This document shows, one piece after another, positions 46,641 through 57,732 of a stretch of DNA of 64,000 nucleotides (within the stretch, counting starts at the first letter, position 1; every line of letters begins with the position of its first letter). The position numbers and the translations under genes are program-made. The DNA is from Tragulus kanchil (taxonomy: Eukaryota; Chordata; Mammalia; Artiodactyla; Tragulidae), in NCBI GenBank assembly GCA_022376925.1, contig JAIOJX010000030.1, forward strand, positions 172,913,298 through 172,977,297, written 5' to 3'. The notes below the pieces were generated by a model. That model saw only the letters and a list, made by a program, of their open reading frames with translations. It did no database searches and was not told the DNA's origin.

Positions 46641-47988
46641 TAAGTCTCCAAGTAATTTTTGGGTTGAGCTGTAGAAGCAGAGGAGTAACAGATCAAGAGT
46701 TATGAGAGTATTTTCTCATGTAAACGCCAGAGTAATATTGTTGATATGTATATTTACCTCATTGTGCTATAGTTAATACAAAGAGTGTACAGGGCAGTAA
46801 TGACCCTGTATGAGGATAATGGTGGTACTGGACCAGAAGAAAGATGATATTATTACAAATAGTTCTCTGATTAAGCAGACCGTTAGGGGCAGGCCTAGGT
46901 TAGTAAGATTTACTAGGAGTCATCGTACTGCCATTAGTGAAAGAAGTATTTGTAGGTTATGGACTAAAATTACCTTTTGGCTATGAATGTCAGTAATTTG
47001 AACTTTCCAGGCAAAATAATATAATAATAGATAATATGAGGGTGTGGGCAATTATTAGGACAGCAGTTCCTATGTAGCTTCAAGGTGTTTGGGTAAGGAT
47101 TCCTACCCATGACAAGTACTATCTGGTTAACAGAGGAACATGGGGTAAGTGATTTTAAGTTTGTTTGGTGCAAGTAGACTGAACTCGTTACAACTATTAT
47201 TCATGAGGACAGTGTAAGGAATGGGGTTCAGGATATATTGTGACTCATAGCATACCACAGCCACCAAATTTGAGTAGCAGGGCTGCCAGAATCATAGACC
47301 TAACAATATGGGCTTCCACATGCACTTTTGGCATCGTAGGTATAATTCATAAAGGGGCATTTTAACTATAAATGCTGTTAATATTTTATACACTAACCAT
47401 ATGAAAATATTGGCTCAGATGTTAGATATTGTTTGGGCTCAGTATTATGTTGTTAAAATGTTTAGTGAGCCCAGAATATTCTGAATAGACAAAAGTACAA
47501 CTACAAGTAGGAGGGATGCTCCTAGTGTGCAAAATAAGATAGAAGAGTCTCGCATTAGGTTGTTATGCTTGGCTTCCTTAGAGAGTAATAACAACTAATG
47601 TTGGGACTAGTGCTGCTTCAAAAGAGATGTAGAGTAGAATCAGTTCTGTGGCCTTGAACGTTAAGAATAGGAATATATGTAGTGTGATTAGTACAGTATA
47701 CATTTTGTGTTTGTTTTTCCTCTGAGCCAGGGACTCTTTAAAAGAGAGGTGGTCCTGGCTAGCTCTGAGTGTAAGTGGTAAGACTCATGTTGTTAAGAGT
47801 TAGTAAAGGTGCTGTTAGAGAGTCCAAGACGATTAAGGAAAAGTTAAGGCTGTTGTCACTAATTTGGTTAGGATGGTAAAGATGAATAAAACTAATTAGT
47901 AAGCTGTAGGTTGTGATATTAATTAAAATCATATTGCTTTTTGATAAACATATTAGTGGCATCAATATAATAGTGGAAATGATCATTG
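46641..47988 (-). pseudogene. ND4: NUMT: ND4 pseudogene
   Basis: NADH dehydrogenase subunit 4, about 1.35 kb against roughly 1.38 kb in mtDNA. Start region at 47986 reads MIISTIILMPLICLSK-like. Further on are [19 protein letters not shown] frame-shifted stretches around 47650, KFGGCGML-like at 47260, LKSLTPCSSV-like at 47150 and LTNLGLPLTVCLI-like near 46900. Multiple stops and frameshifts. The part 47269-47988 is repeated at 48367-49085. Confidence 0.9.
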
Positions 47989-48275
47989 ATAATACTGCAG
48001 AAGGCTGTGATTTCGCACATAATCAATGCTACAGGCATTTGATAATGTTACAAACAGGGATAAGTAGTGCAGCCTTTCAGGCTGTGGATATGAGTAAGAT
48101 GATGAGTATTATGCTAGCTAGAGTAGAATGGGTATTTAGAAAGATCAGGGTGTTATAATGAATAATGATAATATTATCTCTTCTAGATAAAGTAGAGAAG
48201 ATATGAAGTGGAATGATTTATTAATAGCCCTATCAGGAAAACTGTGGATGTTGAAATGTTTATGTAGACAACAGA
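47985..48275 (-). pseudogene. ND4L: NUMT: ND4L pseudogene
   Basis: NADH dehydrogenase subunit 4L. From the right: VYMNISTSTVFLMGLLMN-like start near 48270, EIMLSLFIMT-like middle, then a run into the ND4 start with the expected overlap. Frameshifts present. Repeated at about 49083-49373. Confidence 0.85.
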
Positions 48276-48341
48276 TACTCTCAGTAATTATGAATTCGAT
48301 CATAGCAAAATGAGTCAGAATCACTTCATTTAAACTAACTA
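48276..48341 (-). pseudogene. NUMT: tRNA-Arg remnant
   Basis: Reverse complement TAGTTAGTTTAAATGAAGTG ... TGACTCATTTTGCTATGATC, AATTCATAATTACTGA fits mitochondrial tRNA-Arg lying between ND3 and ND4L. Repeated at about 49374-49441. Confidence 0.7.
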
Positions 48342-49441
48342 TCTTACTTGGTTTATTCTGATCCCTTTTGAGTAGCAGGGCTGCCAGATCATAGACCTAA
48401 CAATATGGGCTTCCACATGCACTTTTGGCATCGTAGGTATAATTCATAAATGGGCATTTTAACTATAAATGCTGTTAATATTTTATACACTAACCATATG
48501 AAAATATTGGCTCAGATGTTAGATATTGTTTGGGCTCAGTATTATGTTGTTAAAATGTTTAGTGAGCCCAGAATATTCTGAATAGACAAAAGTACAACTA
48601 CAAGTAGGAGGGATGCTCCTAGTGTGCAAAATAAGATAGAAGAGTCTCGCATTAGGTTGTTATGCTTGGCTTCCTTAGAGAGTAATAACAACTAATGTTG
48701 GGACTAGTGCTGCTTCAAAAGAGATGTAGAGTAGAATCAGTTCTGTGGCCTTGAACGTTAAGAATAGGAATATATGTAGTGTGATTAGTACAGTATACAT
48801 TTTGTGTTTGTTTTTCCTCTGAGCCAGGGACTCTTTAAAAGAGAGGTGGTCCTGGCTAGCTCTGAGTGTAAGTGGTAAGACTCATGTTGTTAAGAGTTAG
48901 TAAAGGTGCTGTTAGAGAGTCCAAGACGATTAAGGAAAAGTTAAGGCTGTTGTCACTAATTTGGTTAGGATGGTAAAGATGAATAAAACTAATTAGTAAG
49001 CTGTAGGTTGTGATATTAATTAAAATCATATTGCTTTTTGATAAACATATTAGTGGCATCAATATAATAGTGGAAATGATCATTGATAATACTGCAGAAG
49101 GCTGTGATTTCGCACATAATCAATGCTACAGGCATTTGATAATGTTACAAACAGGGATAAGGCTAGTGCAGCCTTTCAGGCTGTGGATATGAGTAAGATG
49201 ATGAGTATTATGCTAGCTAGAGTAGAATGGGTATTTAGAAAGATCAGGGTGTTATAATGAATAATGATAATATTATCTCTTCTAGATAAAGTAGAGAAGA
49301 TATGAAGTGGGAATGATTTATTAATAGCCCTATCAGGAAAACTGTGGATGTTGAAATGTTTATGTAGACAACAGATACTCTCAGTAATTATGAATTCGAT
49401 CATAGCAAAATGAGTCAGAATCACTTCATTTAAACTAACTA

Positions 49442-50026
49442 TCTTACTTGGTTTATTCTGATCCCTTTTGAGTTCACTCATAGGCTATACCTATTGCTAG
49501 TAGTGAAATTAGAATTACCGCTGTGGTGACTATTATTTTCAGGTTCATGGTCTGGGCTGCTCAGGGTAGGGCAGAAAAGGAACAATTTCTCGATCAAGGA
49601 GTGAACTGTAGGGCTTCCCTGGTGGTCCAGTTGGTAAGGACACCGCCTTGCAGTGCAAGGGGCACTGGTTTGATCCCTGGCCTGGGAAGATCCCACATGC
49701 CGTGGAGCGGCTGGCCTGATGCGTCCAACTACCGAGCAGGAGCTCTGGAGCGAATGCGCCCAAAGTCAGTGCTCTGCAGCGATAGACGCCACTGCGATGG
49801 GAGGCCCACATGGGCCAAAGACCAAAGATGGATGAAAACAGATAGATGAAAGACCAACAGATGTGGCCCCCTGAAGAAAAAAAAAAGAAAAAAGGAGTGA
49901 ACTGTAATGATTCCAAAGGAAATCTTTCTGGAAAATCCTTTGGGGTCAAATTAACATTTGTAAGGACTTTCAGTTAGGGAAGTACAAGTAGTAAAGCTAG
50001 TATTATGCTTGTGGTTAATGCTGATA
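49442..50026 (-). pseudogene. ND3: NUMT: ND3 pseudogene, split by a SINE
   Basis: NADH dehydrogenase subunit 3. C-terminal part at 49442-49595 ends in an AYEWTQKG-like stretch near 49460; the N-terminal part (SALTTSIILALLLVLP-like) lies at 49907-50026. The gene is interrupted by the CHR SINE 49611-49891. Repeated at about 50490-51074. Confidence 0.85.
49611..49891 (+). mobile_element. CHR-type SINE inserted in the NUMT ND3
   Basis: Head GGGCTTCCCTGGTGGTCCAG, B-box-like GGTTTGATCCC, tail CCCCCTGAAG and A-rich end. Exact 15-bp target duplication AAGGAGTGAACTGTA at 49596-49610 and 49892-49906. Copy at 50659-50939. Confidence 0.96.
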
Positions 50027-50029
50027 TAT

Positions 50030-50095
50030 GGTTTATTATTCTTCGCAGATTATACCAAAACTGACTGGGAAATCAACTCTACTAATTGATGCTAA
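50030..50095 (-). pseudogene. NUMT: tRNA-Gly remnant
   Basis: Reverse complement TAGCATCAATTAGTAGAGTT, GATTTCCCAGTCAGTTTTGG, TATAATCTGCGAAGAATA fits mitochondrial tRNA-Gly between COX3 and ND3. Repeated at about 51078-51141. Confidence 0.75.
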
Positions 50096-50099
50096 AAAA

Positions 50100-50467
50100 A
50101 TAGGGCCTTCATCAATAAGTGGGGATGTATAAAAATAGCCATACTATGTCTACAAAGTGTCAGTTATTATGCAGTGGCTTCAAATCTAAAAAGATCTGAA
50201 ATTTTTAGTTGTCACAGGGAGCAGACAATTTGGAAAATTAGAGCCAGTGATCACATGTCAACCACGGAAGCCTTTGGTCATGAAGAATGTTGACCCATAT
50301 ACTCTATCTGAGATTTTACAGTTGTTTCATAATATTCTGAGGCTTGCAGTAGTGTAAAGTGAACTCCCAGAAAGACTGTATTAAAAAGAGATTGAGGAAT
50401 ATGCTTACAATTTCCTTTTATCAAGCTTTCAGGTAATAGATTCTCCAGAGTAAGACAGTTCTTGAGA
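50100..50467 (-). pseudogene. COX3: NUMT: COX3 C-terminal part, cut at duplication junction
   Basis: Cytochrome oxidase subunit III C-terminal half with [16 protein letters not shown] and [13 protein letters not shown] stretches, cut near 50467 by duplication 15. The uninterrupted version is at 51146-51930. Confidence 0.88.
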
Positions 50468-50658
50468 ATCACTTCATTTAAACTAACTATCTTACTTGGT
50501 TTATTCTGATCCCTTTTGAGTTCACTCATAGGCTATACCTATTGCTAGTAGTGAAATTAGAATTACCGCTGTGGTGACTATTATTTTCAGGTTCATGGTC
50601 TGGGCTGCTCAGGGTAGGGCAGAAAAGGAACAATTTCTCGATCAAGGAGTGAACTGTA

Positions 50659-50939
50659 GGGCTTCCCTGGTGGTCCAGTTGGTAAGGACACCGCCTTGCA
50701 GTGCAAGGGGCACTGGTTTGATCCCTGGCCTGGGAAGATCCCACATGCCGTGGAGCGGCTGGCCTGATGCGTCCAACTACCGAGCAGGAGCTCTGGAGCG
50801 AATGCGCCCAAAGTCAGTGCTCTGCAGCGATAGACGCCACTGCGATGGGAGGCCCACATGGGCCAAAGACCAAAGATGGATGAAAACAGATAGATGAAAG
50901 ACCAACAGATGTGGCCCCCTGAAGAAAAAAAAAAGAAAA
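50659..50939 (+). mobile_element. CHR-type SINE in NUMT, duplicated copy
   Basis: Same insertion as 49611-49891 with the same target duplication, shifted 1,048 bp. Confidence 0.95.
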
Positions 50940-51145
50940 AAGGAGTGAACTGTAATGATTCCAAAGGAAATCTTTCTGGAAAATCCTTTGGGGTCAAATT
51001 AACATTTGTAAGGACTTTCAGTTAGGGAAGTACAAGTAGTAAAGCTAGTATTATGCTTGTGGTTAATGCTGATATATGGTTTATTATTCTTCGCAGATTA
51101 TACCAAAACTGACTGGAAGTCAACTCTACTAATTGATGCTAAAAA

Positions 51146-51930
51146 AATAGGGCCTTCATCAATAAGTGGGGATGTATAAAAATAGCCATACTATGTCTAC
51201 AAAGTGTCAGTTATTATGCAGTGGCTTCAAATCTAAAAAGATCTGAAATTTTTAGTTGTCACAGGGAGCAGACAATTTGGAAAATTAGAGCCAGTGATCA
51301 CATGTCAACCACGGAAGCCTTTGGTCATGAAGAATGTTGACCCATATACTCTATCTGAGATTTTACAGTTGTTTCATAATATTCTGAGGCTTGCAGTAGT
51401 GTAAAGTGAACTCCCAGAAAGACTGTATTAAAAAGAGATTGAGGAATATGCTTACAATTTCCTTTTATCAAGCTTTCCTGAGCTCAGGTAATAGATTCTC
51501 CAGAGGCCAGTAAGACAGTTCTTGAGAAGCAGTACTTCTAATGGATTTAGGGGGTGAATGCCTGTCAGTGGTCAGCAACTGCCTAGTTCAAGTACAGGGG
51601 CAAGATTTGAGTGATGAAAACCTCAGAAGAAGCATATATAAAATGAAAACCTCTGAAATAAAAAAATAGAATTATGCCATGTCAACATCCATTCTGAACG
51701 ACTGGTGTGTGATGGCCTTGAAAAGTGCTTTCACTGGTGAAGTTTTGTCATCAGTGATACATTAACATACTAGTAAATCAGCCCAAAGATAATAAAAATC
51801 TTCAGTTAAAATGGACTCACTTGAGTAGACTGAAAGTTAGGAGAAGGGCTGAGACGGCTTCTGTAAGACATCTAGGACAAGGATTTACTATTGATATAAA
51901 TACGCATGGGTTTAGTGAGTCACAATGTGT
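51146..51930 (-). pseudogene. COX3: NUMT: COX3 pseudogene, full span
   Basis: About 785 bp, equal to the usual 784-bp gene. The start reads MTHxTHAY-like at about 51930 and the C-terminal half is as in the 50100-50467 copy. It is broken by frameshifts and stops. The part 51210-51930 is repeated at 52299-53018. Confidence 0.88.
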
Positions 51931-53360
51931 TTTCATATAGGTGGAGGTCACCTGACTGGGTGAGCATGTAAACTTGAATACGGGCTACTGAATATTCAAG
52001 AACAGTGAGAGAATAAGGCTAATAACTGTAACAAGGGCTGTGGGAGGGTTAATGCTTACTAGAGCTGGGCATACTCCTCTGATTAGGTGAAGTAATAGGT
52101 GACTGGCTGTGATACTATCCATTATTTGTACAGTGAAGGCTACTGACTGGATAAATAAGCTAATAATTTCAATAATCACTAGCATAGGGATACGAGGCAC
52201 TGGCATCCCATGTGCTGAAAAGTGGGACAGAGATGCTTTGGTTTTATGGCAGAAGCCGGTGATTACAATGCCTGGGAGGCAGTACGAAAATGCTAGTGGT
52301 TATTATGCAGTGGCTTCAAATCTAAAAGATCTGAAATTTTTAGTTGTCACAGGGAGCAGACAATTTGGAAAATTAGAGCCAGTGATCACATGTCAACCAC
52401 GGAAGCCTTTGGTCATGAAGAATGTTGACCCATATACTCTATCTGAGATTTTACAGTTGTTTCATAATATTCTGAGGCTTGCAGTAGTGTAAAGTGAACT
52501 CCCAGAAAGACTGTATTAAAAAGAGATTGAGGAATATGCTTACAATTTCCTTTTATCAAGCTTTCCTGAGCTCAGGTAATAGATTCTCCAGAGGCCAGTA
52601 AGACAGTTCTTGAGAAGCAGTACTTCTAATGGATTTAGGGGGTGAATGCCTGTCAGTGGTCAGCAACTGCCTAGTTCAAGTACAGGGGCAAGATTTGAGT
52701 GATGAAAACCTCAGAAGAAGCATATATAAAATGAAAACCTCTGAAATAAAAAAATAGAATTATGCCATGTCAACATCCATTCTGAACGACTGGTGTGTGA
52801 TGGCCTTGAAAAGTGCTTTCACTGGTGAAGTTTTGTCATCAGTGATACATTAACATACTAGTAAATCAGCCCAAAGATAATAAAAATCTTCAGTTAAAAT
52901 GGACTCACTTGAGTAGACTGAAAGTTAGGAGAAGGGCTGAGACGGCTTCTGTAAGACATCTAGGACAAGGATTTACTATTGATATAAATACGCATGGGTT
53001 TAGTGAGTCACAATGTGTTTTCATATAGGTGGAGGTCACCTGACTGGGTGAGCATGTAAACTTGAATACGGGCTACTGAATATTCAAGAACAGTGAGAGA
53101 ATAAGGCTAATAACTGTAACAAGGGCTGTGGGAGGGTTAATGCTTACTAGAGCTGGGCATACTCCTCTGATTAGGTGAAGTAATAGGTGACTGGCTGTGA
53201 TACTATCCATTATTTGTACAGTGAAGGCTACTGACTGGATAAATAAGCTAATAATTTCAATAATCACTAGCATAGGGATACGAGGCACTGGCATCCCATG
53301 TGCTGAAAAGTGGGACAGAGATGCTTTGGTTTTATGGCAGAAGCCGGTGATTACAATGCC
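51210..53360. repeat. Direct duplication 16 (offset 1,089 bp)
   Basis: Positions 51210-52272 recur at 52299-53360, with filler 52273-52298 (GGAGGCAGTACGAAAATG...). Because duplication 15 already copies the left part, the GTTATTATGCAGTGG segment exists three times (50162, 51210, 52299). Confidence 0.95.
51931..52272 (-). pseudogene. ATP6: NUMT: ATP6 C-terminal part, cut at duplication junction
   Basis: [20 protein letters not shown] and [14 protein letters not shown] stretches are the C-terminal half of ATP synthase subunit a. Stopped at 52272 by filler; the contiguous gene is at 53019-53682. Confidence 0.88.
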
Positions 53361-53682
53361 TGATCAAAAGAGACCAGTGGGCCTAAGGTAACTGAAAACT
53401 GGCTAGTGGGTGTAGATGGGTTTGGTAAGAGACCAAGTCAGTTTGCTAAGCCAGTGAATAAGTGACGTAAGCACTAATATTATAGTCTGCTCTTTGTAGT
53501 TCTGGATGATCATCATTTGTTCTGACATAAACTGAACTAGTCATCAATGAAGAGAAACTATGTGGTTATTAGTTAATCAGTTGACTGTAGGGAAGAATAC
53601 CTAGAAGCATAAGAATTAAAATAACAACAATCAGAGTTAGCATTGCAGAGGTAACGAAAGACGTGAACAGATTTCTGTTCAT
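53019..53682 (-). pseudogene. ATP6: NUMT: ATP6 pseudogene, nearly full length
   Basis: About 664 bp against 681 bp in mtDNA. Starts at the ATG complement 53680-53682 with an MNRNLFTSFVTS-like N-terminus, has stops in the middle, then the [12 protein letters not shown] C-terminal half (frame 53073-53294). Confidence 0.9.
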
Positions 53683-53780
53683 TTTGGTTTTGTTTCTCAA
53701 GGGATAAATACAAGGTGCCTTTTTTTCTCAGTGACAGCTAACTGGAGCAGAAAATCCCAAAGAGGAAAAAGGTTGTTTTA
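53640..53780 (-). pseudogene. ATP8: NUMT: ATP8 3' end and left boundary of insertion
   Basis: The CCTTGAGAAACAAAACC stretch (reverse complement near 53700) is the ATP8 tail overlapping the ATP6 start. Further right the similarity fades near 53780. No tRNA-Lys or COX2 is seen, so the insertion ends within ATP8. Confidence 0.65.
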
Positions 53781-53989
53781 CCGAAATCAGCGTCAATATC
53801 AACATTTGGTGCACATTCTTTGTACTTTTCAATATCAACCAGTTATAACCAATGTTATCATTACCACTAGCAGGGCCAGCACAGTAAGCAGTCAAGATGT
53901 AGGGTCTGAGTGAGAGAGATACAGTTGCAAATCTTGTCTTCAACACAGACCATCTGAGATTAATGCCTACCTCATAAAACTGTTTCAGC
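53781..53989. other. No gene recognised
   Basis: Flank of the NUMT. A minus frame (53728-53991) spans the boundary and is not a gene. Confidence 0.5.
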
Positions 53990-54150
53990 ATTTTTTTTTT
54001 CTTTTTAAGAATTATTTTTATTTTACTTTTTACTTTTACAGACTTTCATTGTTTACAGATATGTATAATCCCAGATTAGTCATATGTATATCTCTGGCCC
54101 CCTCCTTCACCCGCCCCCACTCCCAGTCCAGCACCAAGTTTTACATAAGA
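53990..54150 (-). mobile_element. Possible short L1 fragment
   Basis: T-rich stretch, then a TTACTTTTTACTTTTACAG ... CATATGTATATCTCTGGCCC, CCCCACTCCCAGTCCAGCAC order reminiscent of the antisense of ruminant L1. Weak. Confidence 0.35.
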
Positions 54151-54861
54151 AAACTTTCAGCAAATGCCTTGATATATTGTTACTCTAAAATAATGGAGGA
54201 TGTTAGTGTTGGTATGGTTTTGGCTTTTATCTGTATCAAATAAGACAACTTGTTTCTAAATTTAAAGAGTTTCCAACTGAATTAGAGAACATTAACATAG
54301 AATCTGAGTAAGTGAGAAGAATGAGGAAGAAACACATATACTTAACAAAATTTGCACTGTAGTATTTGCTAAATTCTCTATTGTTTCTATAGTTAAGAAA
54401 TGTGAACACCTGCTGTTTATTGAATGCCAACTCTGAGTTGAGCTATATTTAGGTGTCTTATTTACACAATCTCATTTAATTGTGATAGCATCTCTCCAAG
54501 GCAGGTATCATTAATACTATAATCTTGTAAATACGAAGAAACTAAGCTTAAATAAAGTTCAGTATTGTTCTCAAAGTCCTCTGGATGGAGATGCTTAAGT
54601 TGTGATATCTCAAGCAGATAGCAGGATGTAGGCACTCCCATCCTTCTGCCCCACTAGGACCCACAGCACACCATCGAAATTTGTTTGGGCATATTTAAGT
54701 CAGCTGTCTACTATCACGTATGTGCAAGAAAGGACAGAGGTAGAGCGGCACCTCATGTGAAGGGAAGGGTAGAAAAAATTCATTTCCAAGTTTGGCACCA
54801 TGGATCTGAACCAGCACTAGAAGACAGGTGCTACTATTCAGCATAGCTCAGTAGTTTTAAC
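54151..54861. other. No gene; MIR-like remnant at about 54435-54560
   Basis: TTAGGTGTCTTATTTACACA, ATCTCATTTAATTGTGATAG, CCAAGGCAGGTATCATTAAT follow a MIR-type order. The rest is unrecognised unique DNA. Confidence 0.5.
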
Positions 54862-55073
54862 GTAATTCTGGTGACTCCGAGGGTAAAGATTCTGCCTGCA
54901 ATACAGGAGACTGGGGTTCAATCCCTGGATTGGGAAGATCCCCTGCAGAAGGGAATGGCAACTCAATCCAGTATACTCTTGCCTGGAGAATTCCATGGAC
55001 TGAGGAGCACGGCAGACTACAGCCCATGGAGCTGCAGAGTTGGATACGATTGAGTGACTAACACTTTCCCTTT
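54862..55073 (+). mobile_element. Bov-tA SINE
   Basis: Head TAATTCTGGTGACTCCGAGG, GGTTCAATCCC, CTTGCCTGGAGAATTCCATG and ATACGATTGAGTGACTAACA. The 3' (AAC)n is replaced by CTTTCCCTTTC. Confidence 0.9.
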
Positions 55074-55384
55074 CAATGCACAAAGCACAAAGAAGCACCT
55101 TAATGTGCTCCCTACCATCCAAATATAAAACAGAACAGCTCTTGGGAAAAGCATTTGCTGGTTTCTTAGAAATTTCTTTATAAATATCAACTTAAAATAC
55201 AACCCACTCTTTTTATTGCTGAATTGTACTGTATCTCCATTCATAAGTCAAAAGATAAAAAAAAGCTTCAAAAACTTAGAGATTAGAGCATGTCAAGGGT
55301 GAGATAAGACTTCTTTTCAAGCTGTTTCCTTCCTAAAACGTTTGCCCCTACCTACATGCTGCTGTAGCCACCTCCACCCCTTCT
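55074..55384. other. No gene recognised
   Basis: Unique sequence; nothing firm. Confidence 0.5.
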
Positions 55385-57255
55385 AATTTCTTTTAAAAGA
55401 TTCTGTCTCTGCTTCATGGCTCTTCATTCTCATCTCATATTCAACCCTCAACCCACTGCAATCTGGCTTCAGCCCACATTATTCTACTGAAACTATTCTT
55501 GCCAACTTTGTTATGACCTCCTTTTTTGTTACAGGCACTAGCCTTCATCTTTACTCTTTTTTTCAACACTTTTGGCCCTGTTGACCATTCCTTCTCTTGT
55601 ATCGATTCTCTTTACATATATTTGTATACTTTCAGTTTTCCTTCCCTACCTGTGGTTACTTTTTCACAGTCTTCCTTCTGGGTTCCTCCTCCTCTCTCCA
55701 TCTCTTATGTGCTAATACTACTTAGACTTCTGTGTAAGACTCTCTTTTCTTTTTACTTCAAAGTGTGTTCAGGGGCTTATCTACATCAAAATCACTGAAT
55801 AAGACTCTATGAGCTACATCCTTTATCTATTCAATAAGGCTCTGAAATCAGTACCCAGGTTTCTCAATTTTATCGTGTTTCCTGGGACATACATCTGAGC
55901 CTGAAGTTTAAGAATCTTTCTTGAAAATATCACCCATTTCCATATGTTCAATTACTATCAACTTGATGAAAATTTGAAAGTTTATACTTGCAGGTCAGAT
56001 CTTTTTCCTGAGCTTCAAAATCCATAGATGCAAACTTCTGCTAGCTATTACATTTGGAAATAGAGAATTTTCTACTCCCCAGATGATCTCTTTACCTTCA
56101 CTTGGAAACAAGTGTTTGCTTCTCCTGTGTTTTCTATCTTTGGAAGTGAAATCAGCCTCCACTGCTACAGATTTAGAAATCTAATTAGCTTTCTTGACCT
56201 CTCACCCTTCTCCATTTCTAAATATCTATGAAGCTCTCTCAATTTAATCTTAAGAAAAATTGATGATTCCAGCTACTTCTCTCCATCTCCACTTAGTGGT
56301 GTCCTAGTTGTATCTCTCACCTGGAATCATGACAGCAGATTGCAAAGAGTCCCTCAGCCTCTAAACATAGGCTCTCACTTGCCCATGATCTTTTCTTCAC
56401 ACTGAAATGACTCTTCTAAAATGTGAATCAGACCAGGCAACTTCCGTATTTAAAATGTTACTGCAGAACCCCAATGTTTTTGGAAGGATGGCCGTGCTTC
56501 CATGAAACAATCTCCACTTACTGCCTCAATCTTACTTATTATGTCCAGTGCCTGTTTTATCTTTTCAAGAATTCTTACTTTGTTTTACATTTTGTCCCCT
56601 TTCATTGCTTTTTTTAATTTATTTTCATCCATCTTTATTTTTTGGCCTGTGTGGGCCTCCCAATTGCTGTGGCCTCTCTCGCTGCAGGGCACTGGCTCTG
56701 GGTGCATGTGCTCCAGAGCAATGGCTTTTGATTGGACACACCGGTTAAGCCACTCTGTGGGATGTGGGATCTTATCCGGCCAGGGATCAAACCAGTGCCC
56801 CTTGAACTGCAAGGCAGACTCTTTAACCACTGGACCACCAGGGAAGCCCCAAGAATTCTAACTTTTAAGTCAGGTCGAACTATGCTTATGTCTTCAACGA
56901 AGACCAAGTTCAAAATTTCACATACGTAGCTCACTGTGGCTGAAAGATTCCTCTCCATCTTTTTGCCTTGGTTGACTTCTACCAATACTTCAAGTATAAC
57001 CTTCCATGTCACTATCCCTCAGAACTTTCTCTGGCCACACCCCTCTGTCTCATTCAAATGGGAAGATCTTGCAATGTATGATTATAATATGCTGCACTGA
57101 CTCCATCATAGCAATTTATTATATTGCATTTTCAGCTTCAGTTTATTTAACCCTCCCTGCACTAGACTATAAGTCTACTGGAGGATGGAACCACAATGAC
57201 TGCAAGTGAGAACATGCTACTATGTATCTACTGAATAATTCAATAGGTGAATGGG
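55385..57255 (+). mobile_element. L2 LINE remnant (ORF2 and 3' end), SINE-interrupted
   Basis: Ancient L2 in order: AACCCACTGCAATCTGGCTT, TTTGGCCCTGTTGACCATTC, GTTCCTCCTCCTCTCTCC, a central decayed part, AATGTGAATCAGACCAGGCA near 56420, and the 3' end with CACTAGACTATAAGTCTACT ... GAATAATTCAATAGGTGAAT. Frames such as 55526-55798 are relics. Interrupted by the CHR SINE at 56583-56849. Its right part from 56373 is repeated from 57525 on. Confidence 0.7.
56583..56849 (-). mobile_element. CHR-type SINE, older copy
   Basis: Decayed T-rich tail, ATTTTCATCCATCTTTATTT, TGTGTGGGCCTCCCAATTGC, GGGATCAAACCAGTGCCCC and head GACCACCAGGGAAGCCCC. Flanked by AAGAATTCTTACTTT at about 56567 and AAGAATTCTAACTTT at about 56851. 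Copy at 57733-57999. Confidence 0.9.
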
Positions 57256-57732
57256 TAAAATAAATCTAAAAAAGTATTATAATTTTATATTTTTAGTTTG
57301 GATATAATTGGAATTAAAATCAAGGTTGGGAAGTTATATTCTAGATTTTTAAAATGATAACATGCACATTATTTTAATATGATATTTGAATTTTTAAGAA
57401 TAAAGAAGTATTAATATTTTTGGAAAGGTATTAGTGTTCACCGTTTGAGTTACCTCAGTGTGAACCATAATAAATTACATAAAATTCTTTCCACATATTT
57501 GGCTATGAGAAATATCGCTAAAATTCTCACTTGCCCATGATCTTCTTCACACTGAAATGACTCTTCTAAAATGTGAATCAGACCAGGCAACTTCCGTATT
57601 TAAAATGTTACTGCAGAACCCCAATGTTTTTGGAAGGATGGCCGTGCTTCCATGAAACAATCTCCACTTACTGCCTCAATCTTACTTATTATGTCCAGTG
57701 CCTGTTTTATCTTTTCAAGAATTCTTACTTTG

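Larger units (their letters stand above)
47269..49473. repeat. Direct duplication 14 (offset about 1,098 bp)
   Basis: Positions 47269-48372 recur at 48367-49473, joined at the shared TTTGAG. It repeats ND4 (5' part), ND4L and tRNA-Arg in the same order, which mtDNA does not do. Indels: CCAGAATCATAG against CCAGATCATAG; GGATAAGTAGTGC against GGATAAGGCTAGTGC. Confidence 0.95.
49417..51518. repeat. Direct duplication 15 (offset 1,048 bp)
   Basis: Positions 49417-50467 recur at 50465-51518. Copy A's right tip lacks small segments present in copy B (TTTCAGGTAAT against TTTCCTGAGCTCAGGTAAT; CAGAGTAAG against CAGAGGCCAGTAAG). The CHR SINE and its target duplication are copied with it. Confidence 0.95.
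46355..53780 (-). other. Nuclear mitochondrial insertion (NUMT), ATP8 to tRNA-His
   Basis: Read on the minus strand, the order is ATP8 end, ATP6, COX3, tRNA-Gly, ND3, tRNA-Arg, ND4L, ND4, tRNA-His, the order of vertebrate mtDNA, followed by a second partial ATP8/ATP6 piece. All genes carry stops, frameshifts and substitutions, so it is old. One CHR SINE (49611-49891) has inserted in it. Three local duplications (14-16) inflate its length from about 4.2 to 7.4 kb. After removing them and the SINE, the gene spacing returns to that of mtDNA. Confidence 0.93.

Noticed and set aside
46563..50095. Mitochondrial tRNA-like segments as functional tRNA genes
   Set aside because: They lie in a decayed NUMT between broken genes, with mismatches in stems, and nuclear transcription of mitochondrial-type tRNAs would not be expected.
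53728..53991. An 87-codon minus frame at the NUMT boundary as a gene fragment
   Set aside because: It spans the boundary between NUMT and flank and has no recognisable domain.
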